64,000 nt of DNA from Isoptericola luteus (GTDB lineage: Bacteria; Actinomycetota; Actinomycetes; Actinomycetales; Cellulomonadaceae). The notes under the pieces are model-generated. The model worked only from the letters and a program-made list of their open reading frames with translations. It did not search any database and was not told the DNA's origin. Numbering within the stretch: the stretch's first letter is position 1; each line of letters begins with the position of its first letter. A program made the translations under genes and the position numbers. Positions 1 through 6,726 of the stretch are shown piece by piece. The stretch covers positions 124,001 to 188,000 of the forward strand of contig NZ_JAIXCQ010000004.1 of the NCBI RefSeq assembly GCF_020297055.1, in the 5' to 3' direction.

Positions 1-1
1 C

Positions 2-2647
2 GGGATCGTGCTGCGGCTGCCGGACACGGGGGACTCCGGGTGGGACCTGACCGGGGACCCGGGCGACGGCTGGGGCACGGGCGGCACGGACGCCGCGGCC
101 CACGGCCGGGGCGACGCGGCACCCGGCCTGACGGCCGAGGACCTCCTGATCGACCCGGACGAGGTGCTGGGCGCGGTGCGCGACGAGCTGGGCGGCTCGG
201 TGATGTTCGCGGCGCGGTTCCGCGAGGCCGCGGCGCGCTCCCTGCTGCTCCCCCGCCGCCGCCCGGACCGCCGCCAACCGCTGTGGCAGCAGCGCCAGCG
301 GGCGTCCCAGCTGCTCCAGGTGGCGTCCGCGTTCCCGGACTTCCCGGTGATGCTGGAGGCCGCCCGCGAGTGCCTGCAGGACGACTTCGATGTCGCGGCG
401 CTCGCCGAGCTCATGCGGGACCTGGGCGCCGGGCGGGTCCGGCTCGTCGAGGTGACGACGTCGCAGCCGTCACCCTTCGCGCAGGCACTCCTGTTCGGCT
501 ACACGGCCCAGTTCCTGTACGACGGCGACGCGCCCCTGGCCGAGCGGCGGGCCGCGGCGCTCTCGCTCGACCCCGAGCTCCTGGCCGAGCTGCTGGGCGA
601 CCAGGGCGCCACGCCCCTGGCGGACCTGCTCGACCCGGGCGAGGTCGAACGCACGGAGGCCGAGCTCCAGGCCTTGGCGCCGGACCGTCAGGCCAAGGGC
701 GCCGAAGGACTGTGGGACGTGCTGCGCCGCTCCGGGCCGCACCCCCGGGGTGGCCTGGTGGCCCGGACCCGCGTGGAGCATCGCGCGGAGGTCGCCGCAT
801 GGCTGCGCGACCTGGAGTCCGCCCGGCGCGTGATCCGCGTGCGGCTGGGCGGGCTCGGCGACCAGGAGGCCGAGCAGTGGGCCGTCGCGGAGGATGCCGG
901 CAGGCTGCGGGACGCGCTCGGGGTGGCGCTGCCCGTGGGGGTACCCGAGGAGTTCACCGAGCCCGTCACCGACCCGTGGGGCGACCTGCTGCGCCGGCAC
1001 GCGCGCACGCACGGCCCTTTCGGGGCGGCCGACGTCGCGCGCCGGTTCGGCGTGGGGGTCGCCGTCGCGGCCCACGCCCTGGCCAGGCTGGAGGCGGGCG
1101 GCGTGCTGGTGCGGGGGCGCCTGCGCCCCGAGTCCCTGGGTGGCACGGGCGACGAGTGGTGCGACCCCGGCGTGCTGCGCACGCTGCGGCGGCGCTCGCT
1201 CGCCGCGCTGCGCGCCGAGGTCGAGCCCGTCGACCCGCAGACGCTCGGGGTCTTCCTTCCCCGGTGGCACGGCATCACGCCGACCGGCGCCGGGCCCGGT
1301 GGTGGCGGGGCGCTGCGCGGCCACGACGGCGTCCTGCGGGTCGTCGAGCAGCTCGCCGGTGCCGCGGTGCCCGCGAGCGCCCTGGAGACGCTCGTGCTGC
1401 CGGCGCGCGTCGCCGACTACTCCCCCGCCCTGCTCGACGAGCTGTCGACCGCGGGCGAGGTGCTCTGGTGCGGGCACTCCCGCCTGCCGGGCTCCGGCGG
1501 CGGCGACGGCCTCGTCAGCCTGCACCTGGCCGACGACGCGCCGCTCACCCTGCCCGCCCTGGGCCCCCTGGAGGAGGACGGGCCGCTCGACACCGCGCTG
1601 CACCGCGTGCTGCTGGACCTGCTCACCGGGTCGGGCGGCTTCTTCCTCCCGCGCCTGGCAGACGTCGCGGAGGTGACGCAGTCCGTGGCGCTCGACGCCC
1701 TGTGGGACCTCGTCTGGGCGGGGCTGGTGACGAACGACGGTCTGGGCGTGCTCCGGGAGCGGCTCGGCGGAAGCGGGGGCGCCCACCGTGCGCCCCGCAG
1801 CCCGGCCCGCGCCCGGCCCGTGCGGCGCTCCCGGTTCGTCGTCGCCCGTCCGACGACGACGGGCACCGCGGCACCGCGCGGCGGCGGCGGCCGCTGGTCG
1901 GCCCTGCCGGCGCGCGAGCAGGACCCGACCGTGCGCATCCACGCCCGCACGCAGGTGCTGCTGGAGCGGCACGGGGTGCTCACCCGTGCCGTCGCGCCGT
2001 CGGAGGGGGCCGCCGGCGAGTTCCGCGGAATCTACCGGGTGCTGCGCGAGCAGGAGGAGCGGGGCGCGGTGCGCCGGGGCTACTTCGTGGAGCACCTGGG
2101 CGGTTCGCAGTTCGCCCTGCCGGGGGCGGTCGACCAGCTCCGCACCGACGCCCAGGACCGGGCGCGGGCGCTCGAGGCCGTGGCGGCGGACCCGGAGCCC
2201 GGCCCCGCGTCGTTCTCCTCGCGCCGCGCGCCGGGACGTCACCACGTCGTCCTGCTCGCGGCGGCCGACCCCGCGAACCCGTACGGGGCGGCGCTGGCCT
2301 GGCCCGACCCGCGGCCTCAGGACGACGGGTCCGGGAGCCGCGGCGTGCACCGGCCAGGCCGCAAGGCCGGGGCCGTGGTCGTCCTCGTCGACGGCGACCT
2401 CGCCCTCTACGTCGAGCGCGGCGGGCGCACCCTGCTGTCCTTCGCCGTGGACGCCGAGCGGCTCGCCGTCGCCGCGGGGGCGCTCGCCGACGCGGCGTCG
2501 GCGGGACGCCTCGGCCGCCTGCTGGTCCAGCGGGTGGACGGCGTGGCCGCGCTCACTGCCGCGCGCGACCGGACGCCTGCTGCTGCGGCGCTGCTGGACG
2601 TCGGCTTCGGCGTCACCCCACGCGGCCTGCGCCTCGCGGGGCGCTGA
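2..2647 (+). CDS. lhr: ATP-dependent helicase Lhr, C-terminal part (5' end outside window)
   Basis: The reading frame is open from the first bases, so the gene begins upstream of the window and only about 880 C-terminal residues are seen. Lhr is a superfamily 2 3'-to-5' helicase used in DNA repair; actinobacterial versions run to about 1500-1600 residues. The helicase motor lies upstream of the window. What remains are the winged-helix and beta-barrel regions that follow the motor and the long Lhr-specific C-terminal domain, including the stretch LLFGYTAQFLYDGDAPLAERR typical of the family (given here only as its first residues, LLFGYTAQFLYDGDAPL). The Nei2 glycosylase starts 12 bases after the stop, and the lhr-nei pair is conserved in mycobacteria, which supports a shared repair role. 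Family call is firm; the fragment cannot show helicase activity by itself. Confidence 0.93.
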   Translation, partial: GIVLRLPDTGDSGWDLTGDPGDGWGTGGTDAAAHGRGDAAPGLTAEDLLIDPDEVLGAVRDELGGSVMFAARFREAAARSLLLPRRRPDRRQPLWQQRQRASQLLQVASAFPDFPVMLEAARECLQDDFDVAALAELMRDLGAGRVRLVEVTTSQPSPFAQALLFGYTAQFLYDGDAPLAERRAAALSLDPELLAELLGDQGATPLADLLDPGEVERTEAELQALAPDRQAKGAEGLWDVLRRSGPHPRGGLVARTRVEHRAEVAAWLRDLESARRVIRVRLGGLGDQEAEQWAVAEDAGRLRDALGVALPVGVPEEFTEPVTDPWGDLLRRHARTHGPFGAADVARRFGVGVAVAAHALARLEAGGVLVRGRLRPESLGGTGDEWCDPGVLRTLRRRSLAALRAEVEPVDPQTLGVFLPRWHGITPTGAGPGGGGALRGHDGVLRVVEQLAGAAVPASALETLVLPARVADYSPALLDELSTAGEVLWCGHSRLPGSGGGDGLVSLHLADDAPLTLPALGPLEEDGPLDTALHRVLLDLLTGSGGFFLPRLADVAEVTQSVALDALWDLVWAGLVTNDGLGVLRERLGGSGGAHRAPRSPARARPVRRSRFVVARPTTTGTAAPRGGGGRWSALPAREQDPTVRIHARTQVLLERHGVLTRAVAPSEGAAGEFRGIYRVLREQEERGAVRRGYFVEHLGGSQFALPGAVDQLRTDAQDRARALEAVAADPEPGPASFSSRRAPGRHHVVLLAAADPANPYGAALAWPDPRPQDDGSGSRGVHRPGRKAGAVVVLVDGDLALYVERGGRTLLSFAVDAERLAVAAGALADAASAGRLGRLLVQRVDGVAALTAARDRTPAAAALLDVGFGVTPRGLRLAGR

Positions 2648-2659
2648 CGAGGAGGTCCG

Positions 2660-3454
2660 GTGCCCGAGGGAGACGTGCTGCGCCTGACCGCCGAGCGGCT
2701 CGACGCCGCGCTGCGCGGCTCTCCCCTGCTCGTCGCCGAGCTGCGCTGGCCGAGCGCGGCCGGGGCGCACCTGGTGGGCGCCACCGTGACGTCGTGCGCC
2801 GCCTACGGCAAGCACCTGCTCACGCGGTTCGACGACGGTCGGACCCTGCACACCCACCTCCGCATGGAGGGCACCTGGCGGGTGTACCGGTCCGCGCCCG
2901 GCGGCTCGTCGTGGCGCGGCCACGACGTGCGCGCCGTGCTGGGCACCGCACGGTGGACCTGCGTCGGGCGCAGCCTCGGCATGCTGGACCTGCTGCCCAC
3001 GGCCGCGGAGGGCGAGCTCCTGGCGCACCTCGGCCCGGACGTGCTCGACCCCGGGTTCCCGACGTCGGGCATCGGTACGGCCGTGCACCGTCTGCTCGCC
3101 CAGGGCGACCGGCCGGTGTGCGAGTCGCTGCTCGACCAACGCCCCGTCGCCGGTCTCGGCACCATCTGGACGGCGGAGTCGCTGTTCGCGGTCCGTCAGT
3201 GGCCCTGGACCCCGACGGCCGCGCTCGGCGAGGCCGGGCTGCACCGGCTCCTGGCCACGGCACACCGGCTCATGGACCGCAGCGTCCGGCTCGGGCGCGC
3301 CCGCGGCCTCCGGGCGTCCGAGCCCGCCGTCCACGGGCGGGCGCGGCGCCCGTGCCGCCGGTGCCGCACCCCCGTCGCCGTGGGCACCGCCAACGCGCCG
3401 CCGTACGACCGGCCGATCTTCTGGTGCCCCTCCTGCCAGCGCGCGCCTGGCTGA
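2660..3454 (+). CDS. nei2: Endonuclease VIII-type DNA glycosylase Nei2 (Fpg/Nei family)
   Basis: Bifunctional glycosylase/AP lyase of 264 residues that removes oxidised pyrimidines in base excision repair. The GTG start at 2660 is preceded by GAGGAGG and gives the required N-terminus MPEGD, where Pro2 is the Schiff-base nucleophile and Glu3 the catalytic acid. Lys51 lies in the expected beta-hairpin (AYGKHLL). The C-terminus carries a four-cysteine zinc finger (Cys232, Cys235, Cys256, Cys259). MPEGD rather than MPELP, together with the lhr neighbour, points to the Nei2 subgroup rather than MutM. It is probably cotranscribed with lhr (12-base gap) and ends before a strong bidirectional hairpin. 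A second Fpg/Nei protein is encoded at 40071-41015. Confidence 0.93.
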   Translation: MPEGDVLRLTAERLDAALRGSPLLVAELRWPSAAGAHLVGATVTSCAAYGKHLLTRFDDGRTLHTHLRMEGTWRVYRSAPGGSSWRGHDVRAVLGTARWTCVGRSLGMLDLLPTAAEGELLAHLGPDVLDPGFPTSGIGTAVHRLLAQGDRPVCESLLDQRPVAGLGTIWTAESLFAVRQWPWTPTAALGEAGLHRLLATAHRLMDRSVRLGRARGLRASEPAVHGRARRPCRRCRTPVAVGTANAPPYDRPIFWCPSCQRAPG

Positions 3455-3495
3455 CGCCCGCCCGGTGGCCGGCGCGGCCCGCGAGCCCCGGTACG

Positions 3496-3534
3496 ACGAC
3501 GGGGCGCCCCACCCGTGGTGGGACGCCCCGTCGT
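3496..3534. terminator. Bidirectional hairpin between convergent nei2 and clgR
   Basis: Arms ACGACGGGGCG and CGCCCCGTCGT, then after one mismatch CCCACC/GGTGGG around a CGT loop, give a stem of 17 pairs. No U-tract follows on either strand. It sits between the stop of nei2 (3454, plus strand) and the stop of clgR (3551, minus strand), so it can serve both. Confidence 0.85.
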
Positions 3535-3550
3535 GAACCTCGTGGCTCGG

Positions 3551-3895
3551 TCAGCCGACCGGTGCCAGGTCCGGCTGCCGGTCGACGCCGCGGGCGTCCT
3601 CGCCCCGGCTCAGCATGCCGGCGAACACGTCCGCGGGGATCGTGTCGGGGATGTGCAGACCCTCGGCGACCGCGACACGGTCGCTCACCTCGCGGAGCAC
3701 GAGCGACATCGGCACGTCGAGCGCCTCGCAGATCGAGGCCAGCAGCTCGGACGACGCCTCCTTCTGCCCTCGCTCCACCTCGCTGAGGTACCCGAGCGAG
3801 ACGCGTGCCGCGGACGACACCTCACGCAGGGTGCGCCCCTGACGCTGCCGCGCGTCGCGCAGCACGTCGCCGATCTCTCGTCGCAGTACGATCAT
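3551..3895 (-). CDS. clgR: XRE-family transcriptional regulator ClgR
   Basis: Small DNA-binding protein (114 residues) of the Cro/CI helix-turn-helix type. The core [20 protein letters not shown], followed by [11 protein letters not shown], is diagnostic of ClgR, the activator of clp protease genes and other stress genes in actinobacteria. The start is placed at ATG 3895 because it begins MIVLRREIG as in the family and has GAGGGGG just upstream; a longer open frame to 4087 has no such support. The order clgR-cinA-pgsA matches the mycobacterial Rv2745c-Rv2746c neighbourhood. In relatives ClgR itself is removed by ClpP-dependent proteolysis; the C-terminal residues PDLAPVG are not an obvious degron match. 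A long inverted repeat upstream (3993-4043) may be an autoregulatory site. Confidence 0.9.
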   Translation of the reverse strand: MIVLRREIGDVLRDARQRQGRTLREVSSAARVSLGYLSEVERGQKEASSELLASICEALDVPMSLVLREVSDRVAVAEGLHIPDTIPADVFAGMLSRGEDARGVDRQPDLAPVG

Positions 3896-3992
3896 CTCGC
3901 GCCCCCTCTCCGTGTCCGGCCGCGGCGCGGTGGCGTCCGTGACCGGGATCCTCGCCCGTCCTGTCCTGCCCCTGCTCCCAGGGGTGGCACTA

Positions 3993-4043
3993 CCGTATCG
4001 CGCCCGCGGCCTGTCCTGCCGGGCGGGGCGAGCATCGATACGG
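3993..4043. promoter_or_regulatory. Spaced inverted repeat upstream of clgR
   Basis: CCGTATCG at 3993-4000 and its exact reverse complement CGATACGG at 4036-4043, centres about four helical turns apart, in the 243-base gap between cinA and clgR. On the minus strand TACGGT (3997-3992) could act as a -10 element. Binding of ClgR or another factor is inference; the repeat itself is seen directly. Confidence 0.4.
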
Positions 4044-4138
4044 GTTCGTGCCCTGTCAGTGATCACACCTCCCGCAACGCGCGGCACCGGACCCTTGTTC
4101 CCGGTGTCACGAGGCGGTCACCCGTCCTCACGCATCCT

Positions 4139-4630
4139 TCACCCAGCGGGCCGGGGCACGGCGAGCAGCTCGACCGCGAGATCGAGCACGCCGCGCACGG
4201 CCCCCGCACGGACCTCCGCCCGGTCCCCGGCCAGGTCGAGCCGGCGGAACCGCTCCTGGTGCGGCGTGCAGACGGCGACGTACACCTCGCCGGGCGGGTG
4301 CCCGTCCTGACCGTCGGGGCCGGCGACGCCGGTGGTGGCGAGACCGACGTCGGCCCCCGTCGCGGCACACGCCCCGCGCGCCATCTGCACCGCGACCTCC
4401 GGGTCCACGGCGCCCCGGGACGCCAGGAGACCGGCGTCCACCCCGAGCAGCGTCCTCTTGAGGTCGGTGGCGTAGGCGACGACGCCGCCGCGCAGCACGG
4501 CGGAGGCACCGGGCACCTCGACCAGCGCTGCCACCACGAGGCCGCCCGTCAGCGACTCCGCCGCCGCGAGGGACCAGCCCGCCTCCCCCGTCGCCGCCAG
4601 CACGGCGCCGGCCAGCGCGGCCGTGCTCAT
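4139..4630 (-). CDS. cinA: CinA-type nicotinamide-nucleotide amidohydrolase
   Basis: Stand-alone CinA C-terminal domain of 163 residues, the form that deamidates nicotinamide mononucleotide and recycles NAD breakdown products. Family hallmarks seen: AAAESLTGGLV near the N-terminus, the central GGVVAYATDLKR, and ATTGVAGPDGQDGHPPGEVY, which carries the conserved GP-GG-like loop. The N-terminal competence/damage-inducible domain of full-length CinA is absent, as is usual in actinobacteria that have this gene between pgsA and clgR. It starts 10 bases after the pgsA stop and is probably cotranscribed with it. Confidence 0.92.
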   Translation of the reverse strand: MSTAALAGAVLAATGEAGWSLAAAESLTGGLVVAALVEVPGASAVLRGGVVAYATDLKRTLLGVDAGLLASRGAVDPEVAVQMARGACAATGADVGLATTGVAGPDGQDGHPPGEVYVAVCTPHQERFRRLDLAGDRAEVRAGAVRGVLDLAVELLAVPRPAG

Positions 4631-4640
4631 GCCGGCACGC

Positions 4641-5243
4641 TCACGCGGCCGCGGTCGGGCCCGTGCCGCGCCGGGCCTCGGCGCGCAGCCGCCAGCCCTG
4701 CACGGCGTAGTCGACGCCCGTGACGACCGTCACGACCATCGCCACGACGAGCACGATCCACGCGAGGACCGCCACGAAGACCGGCAGGTGCGCGAGCGGC
4801 AGCAGGAACAGGGCGATCGCGATGATCTGCAGCACCGTCTTGAGCTTGCCGCCCCGTGACGCGGGCATCACCGCGTACCGGAGCACGACCATGCGCAGCA
4901 CGGTCACGCCGAGCTCGCGGGCGAGGATGATCGTCGGCACCCACCACGGCAGCACCCCGAGCGGCCAGGCGAGCAGGATCAGCGCGGCACCGACGAGCGC
5001 CTTGTCGGCGATGGGGTCGAGCAGCTTGCCCACGTCGGTGACCAGCCCGCGGGACCGCGCCAGGTGCCCGTCGACCCGGTCGCTCAGCGCCGCGAGGAGG
5101 AAGATCCCCGTGGCGACCAGCCGCCACGTCACCGACTCCCCGCCGTCCATGAGCAACGCCCAGGCGAAGACCGGCACCAGGAGGATGCGCAGGACGGTCA
5201 CCGCGTTGGCGATGTTCCAGGGCGAAGGCTCTTGCGTGACCAC
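4641..5243 (-). CDS. pgsA: CDP-diacylglycerol--glycerol-3-phosphate 3-phosphatidyltransferase
   Basis: Integral membrane enzyme (200 residues) that transfers the phosphatidyl group from CDP-diacylglycerol to glycerol-3-phosphate, the first committed step to phosphatidylglycerol. The CDP-alcohol phosphotransferase signature is complete: D-x2-DG-x2-AR-x8-G-x3-D-x3-D in SDRVDGHLARSRGLVTDVGK followed by LLDPIAD. Hydrophobic segments surround it (ILLVPVFAWALLM, LVGAALILLAWPL, LFLLPLAHLPVFVAVLAWIVLVV). The GTG start at 5243 has no Shine-Dalgarno but has TAGGGT ending 6 bases upstream, so the message is probably leaderless. cinA and perhaps clgR follow on the same strand. cdsA, which makes its substrate, lies at 51852-52727. 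Confidence 0.95.
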   Translation of the reverse strand: MVTQEPSPWNIANAVTVLRILLVPVFAWALLMDGGESVTWRLVATGIFLLAALSDRVDGHLARSRGLVTDVGKLLDPIADKALVGAALILLAWPLGVLPWWVPTIILARELGVTVLRMVVLRYAVMPASRGGKLKTVLQIIAIALFLLPLAHLPVFVAVLAWIVLVVAMVVTVVTGVDYAVQGWRLRAEARRGTGPTAAA

Positions 5244-5341
5244 GGGACCACCCTAGCGGGGGCCAGGTTTCACCCGGTGCGGGCGCGATCTCGCCCCGGA
5301 CGCGGTGCGCCGAGCGGCCGTTCGTCTCCTATCCTCCTCAC
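5244..5341. promoter_or_regulatory. Divergent pgsA/capA promoters, both apparently leaderless
   Basis: On the minus strand TAGGGT (5255-5250) is followed by exactly six bases and the pgsA GTG. On the plus strand TATCCT (5330-5335) is followed by exactly six bases and the GTG of the CapA gene at 5342. Neither start has a convincing ribosome binding site, which fits transcription starting at or next to the start codon. Confidence 0.6.
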
Positions 5342-6715
5342 GTGCCCCGCCATGCGTCCGACGACGGACCCCACTCGAGCCGACGGGGGCGGCGTCGGCT
5401 CCTCCTGGGCGTCGGAGCCTCCTCCGTCGTCGCCGCCGCGCTGGCGACGATCGCCCTGTCCACCGTCCTCGAGCCGGACGCGCCGGGCAGTGCCGGCGCC
5501 ACGCCCGCCGCCGAGGTCCCGTCGTCGCCGGCGCCGAGCCCGTCCCCGTCGCCCACCCCGTCGCCGGCGGTATTCTCCCTGGTCGCAGCGGGCGACCTTC
5601 TCCCGCACAACCCCGTGGTGCGCTCGGCGACCGACGGCGACGGGGCGATCGACTTCGGCCCGCTCCTCGCCGCGCTCGACCCGTGGGTGCAGGGCGCCGA
5701 CCTCGCCCTGTGCCACATGGAGGTCCCCGTCGCCCCCAAGGGGAGCGCGCCCAGCGGCTATCCGCTCTTCGCCGCACCGTCCGAGCTGGTGGGCGACCTG
5801 GCGGAGCAGGGCTGGGACGGGTGCTCCACCGCGTCGAACCACTCCGTCGACCGGGGGTACGACGGGGTGCGCGCCACGATCCGTGCCCTCGCCGACGCGG
5901 GGATGGGATACGTCGGGACGGCAGAGAGCGCCGAGGAGCGGGACGAGCCGCAGCTCTACGTCCTCGAGCGGGCGGAGCGTGAGCTCACCGTCGCGCACCT
6001 GTCCGCCACGTACGGGCTCAACGGCCTCCCGATGCCGGCCGACGCGCCCTGGGCCGTCGACCTCATCGACGCCGATCGGCTCGTCGAGCAGGCGCGCGCC
6101 GCCCGCGACGACGGGGCCGACGTCGTGCTCGTCAGCCTGCATGCCGGGGTCGAGTACACCGAGACCCTCACCGAGCAGCAGACCGACGTCGTCGAGAAGC
6201 TCGCGGCCTCGACGCAGGTGGACCTCGTCATCGGGCACCACGCGCACGTCCCGCAGTCGATCGACAGGGTCGGGGACGGGCCTCAGGGCGACGGCATGTG
6301 GGTGGCGTACGGGCTCGGCAACCTCCTGTCGAACCAGAGCTCCGCCTGCTGCGACGTCCGGACGAGCAACGGGGTGATGCTGTCCGCCACGTTCACCCAG
6401 GAGCCCGAGGAGGAGACGGTGCTCACGGACCTGCGCTGGACCGGCACGACCGTGGACATCCCCGCGGGGCACCGCGTGCACGCGCTGCCGGACGTCCTCG
6501 ACGACACCGGCAGCACCACCCTGTCCGCGGACGACCTCGAGGCCCGCCAGCAGCGCGTGGCCGACGCCGTCGGCCACGCGGCGAAGCAGCGCAAGTCACC
6601 GGCCGAGCCGACCGGCCCCGCGCCCGAGGTCCTGCCCCGCCAGGACTCCGCCGGTGGTTCCGGCAGCACCGAGAGAGACACCGACAGCACCGGCGACACC
6701 GACAGCACCGGCTGA
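5342..6715 (+). CDS. CapA-family (poly-gamma-glutamate synthesis type) metallophosphatase-fold protein
   Basis: Protein of 457 residues with an N-terminal arginine-rich stretch and one hydrophobic segment (LLLGVGASSVVAAALATIAL), then a Ser/Pro linker (PSSPAPSPSPSPTPSP) and a CapA domain, so it is probably anchored with its domain outside the cell. Family motifs: AAGDLLPHN at the domain start, ALCHMEVPV, ASNHSVDRGYDG, VVLVSLHAGVEY and VIGHHAHVPQ, which correspond to the metal-binding Asp, Asn and His positions of the calcineurin-like fold. Bacillus CapA takes part in poly-gamma-glutamate export; no capB, capC or capD homologue is nearby, so the substrate here is unknown. The C-terminus ends in a repeated DTDSTG. 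Start GTG 5342 is leaderless by inspection. Confidence 0.85.
   Translation: MPRHASDDGPHSSRRGRRRLLLGVGASSVVAAALATIALSTVLEPDAPGSAGATPAAEVPSSPAPSPSPSPTPSPAVFSLVAAGDLLPHNPVVRSATDGDGAIDFGPLLAALDPWVQGADLALCHMEVPVAPKGSAPSGYPLFAAPSELVGDLAEQGWDGCSTASNHSVDRGYDGVRATIRALADAGMGYVGTAESAEERDEPQLYVLERAERELTVAHLSATYGLNGLPMPADAPWAVDLIDADRLVEQARAARDDGADVVLVSLHAGVEYTETLTEQQTDVVEKLAASTQVDLVIGHHAHVPQSIDRVGDGPQGDGMWVAYGLGNLLSNQSSACCDVRTSNGVMLSATFTQEPEEETVLTDLRWTGTTVDIPAGHRVHALPDVLDDTGSTTLSADDLEARQQRVADAVGHAAKQRKSPAEPTGPAPEVLPRQDSAGGSGSTERDTDSTGDTDSTG
6677..6712 (+). repeat. 18-bp direct repeat x2 at the 3' end of the CapA gene
   Basis: GACACCGACAGCACCGGC occurs twice without a gap (6677-6694 and 6695-6712) and is immediately followed by the stop codon. 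It encodes DTDSTG twice, in frame. Confidence 0.9.
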
Positions 6716-6726
6716 GCGCACGAAGG

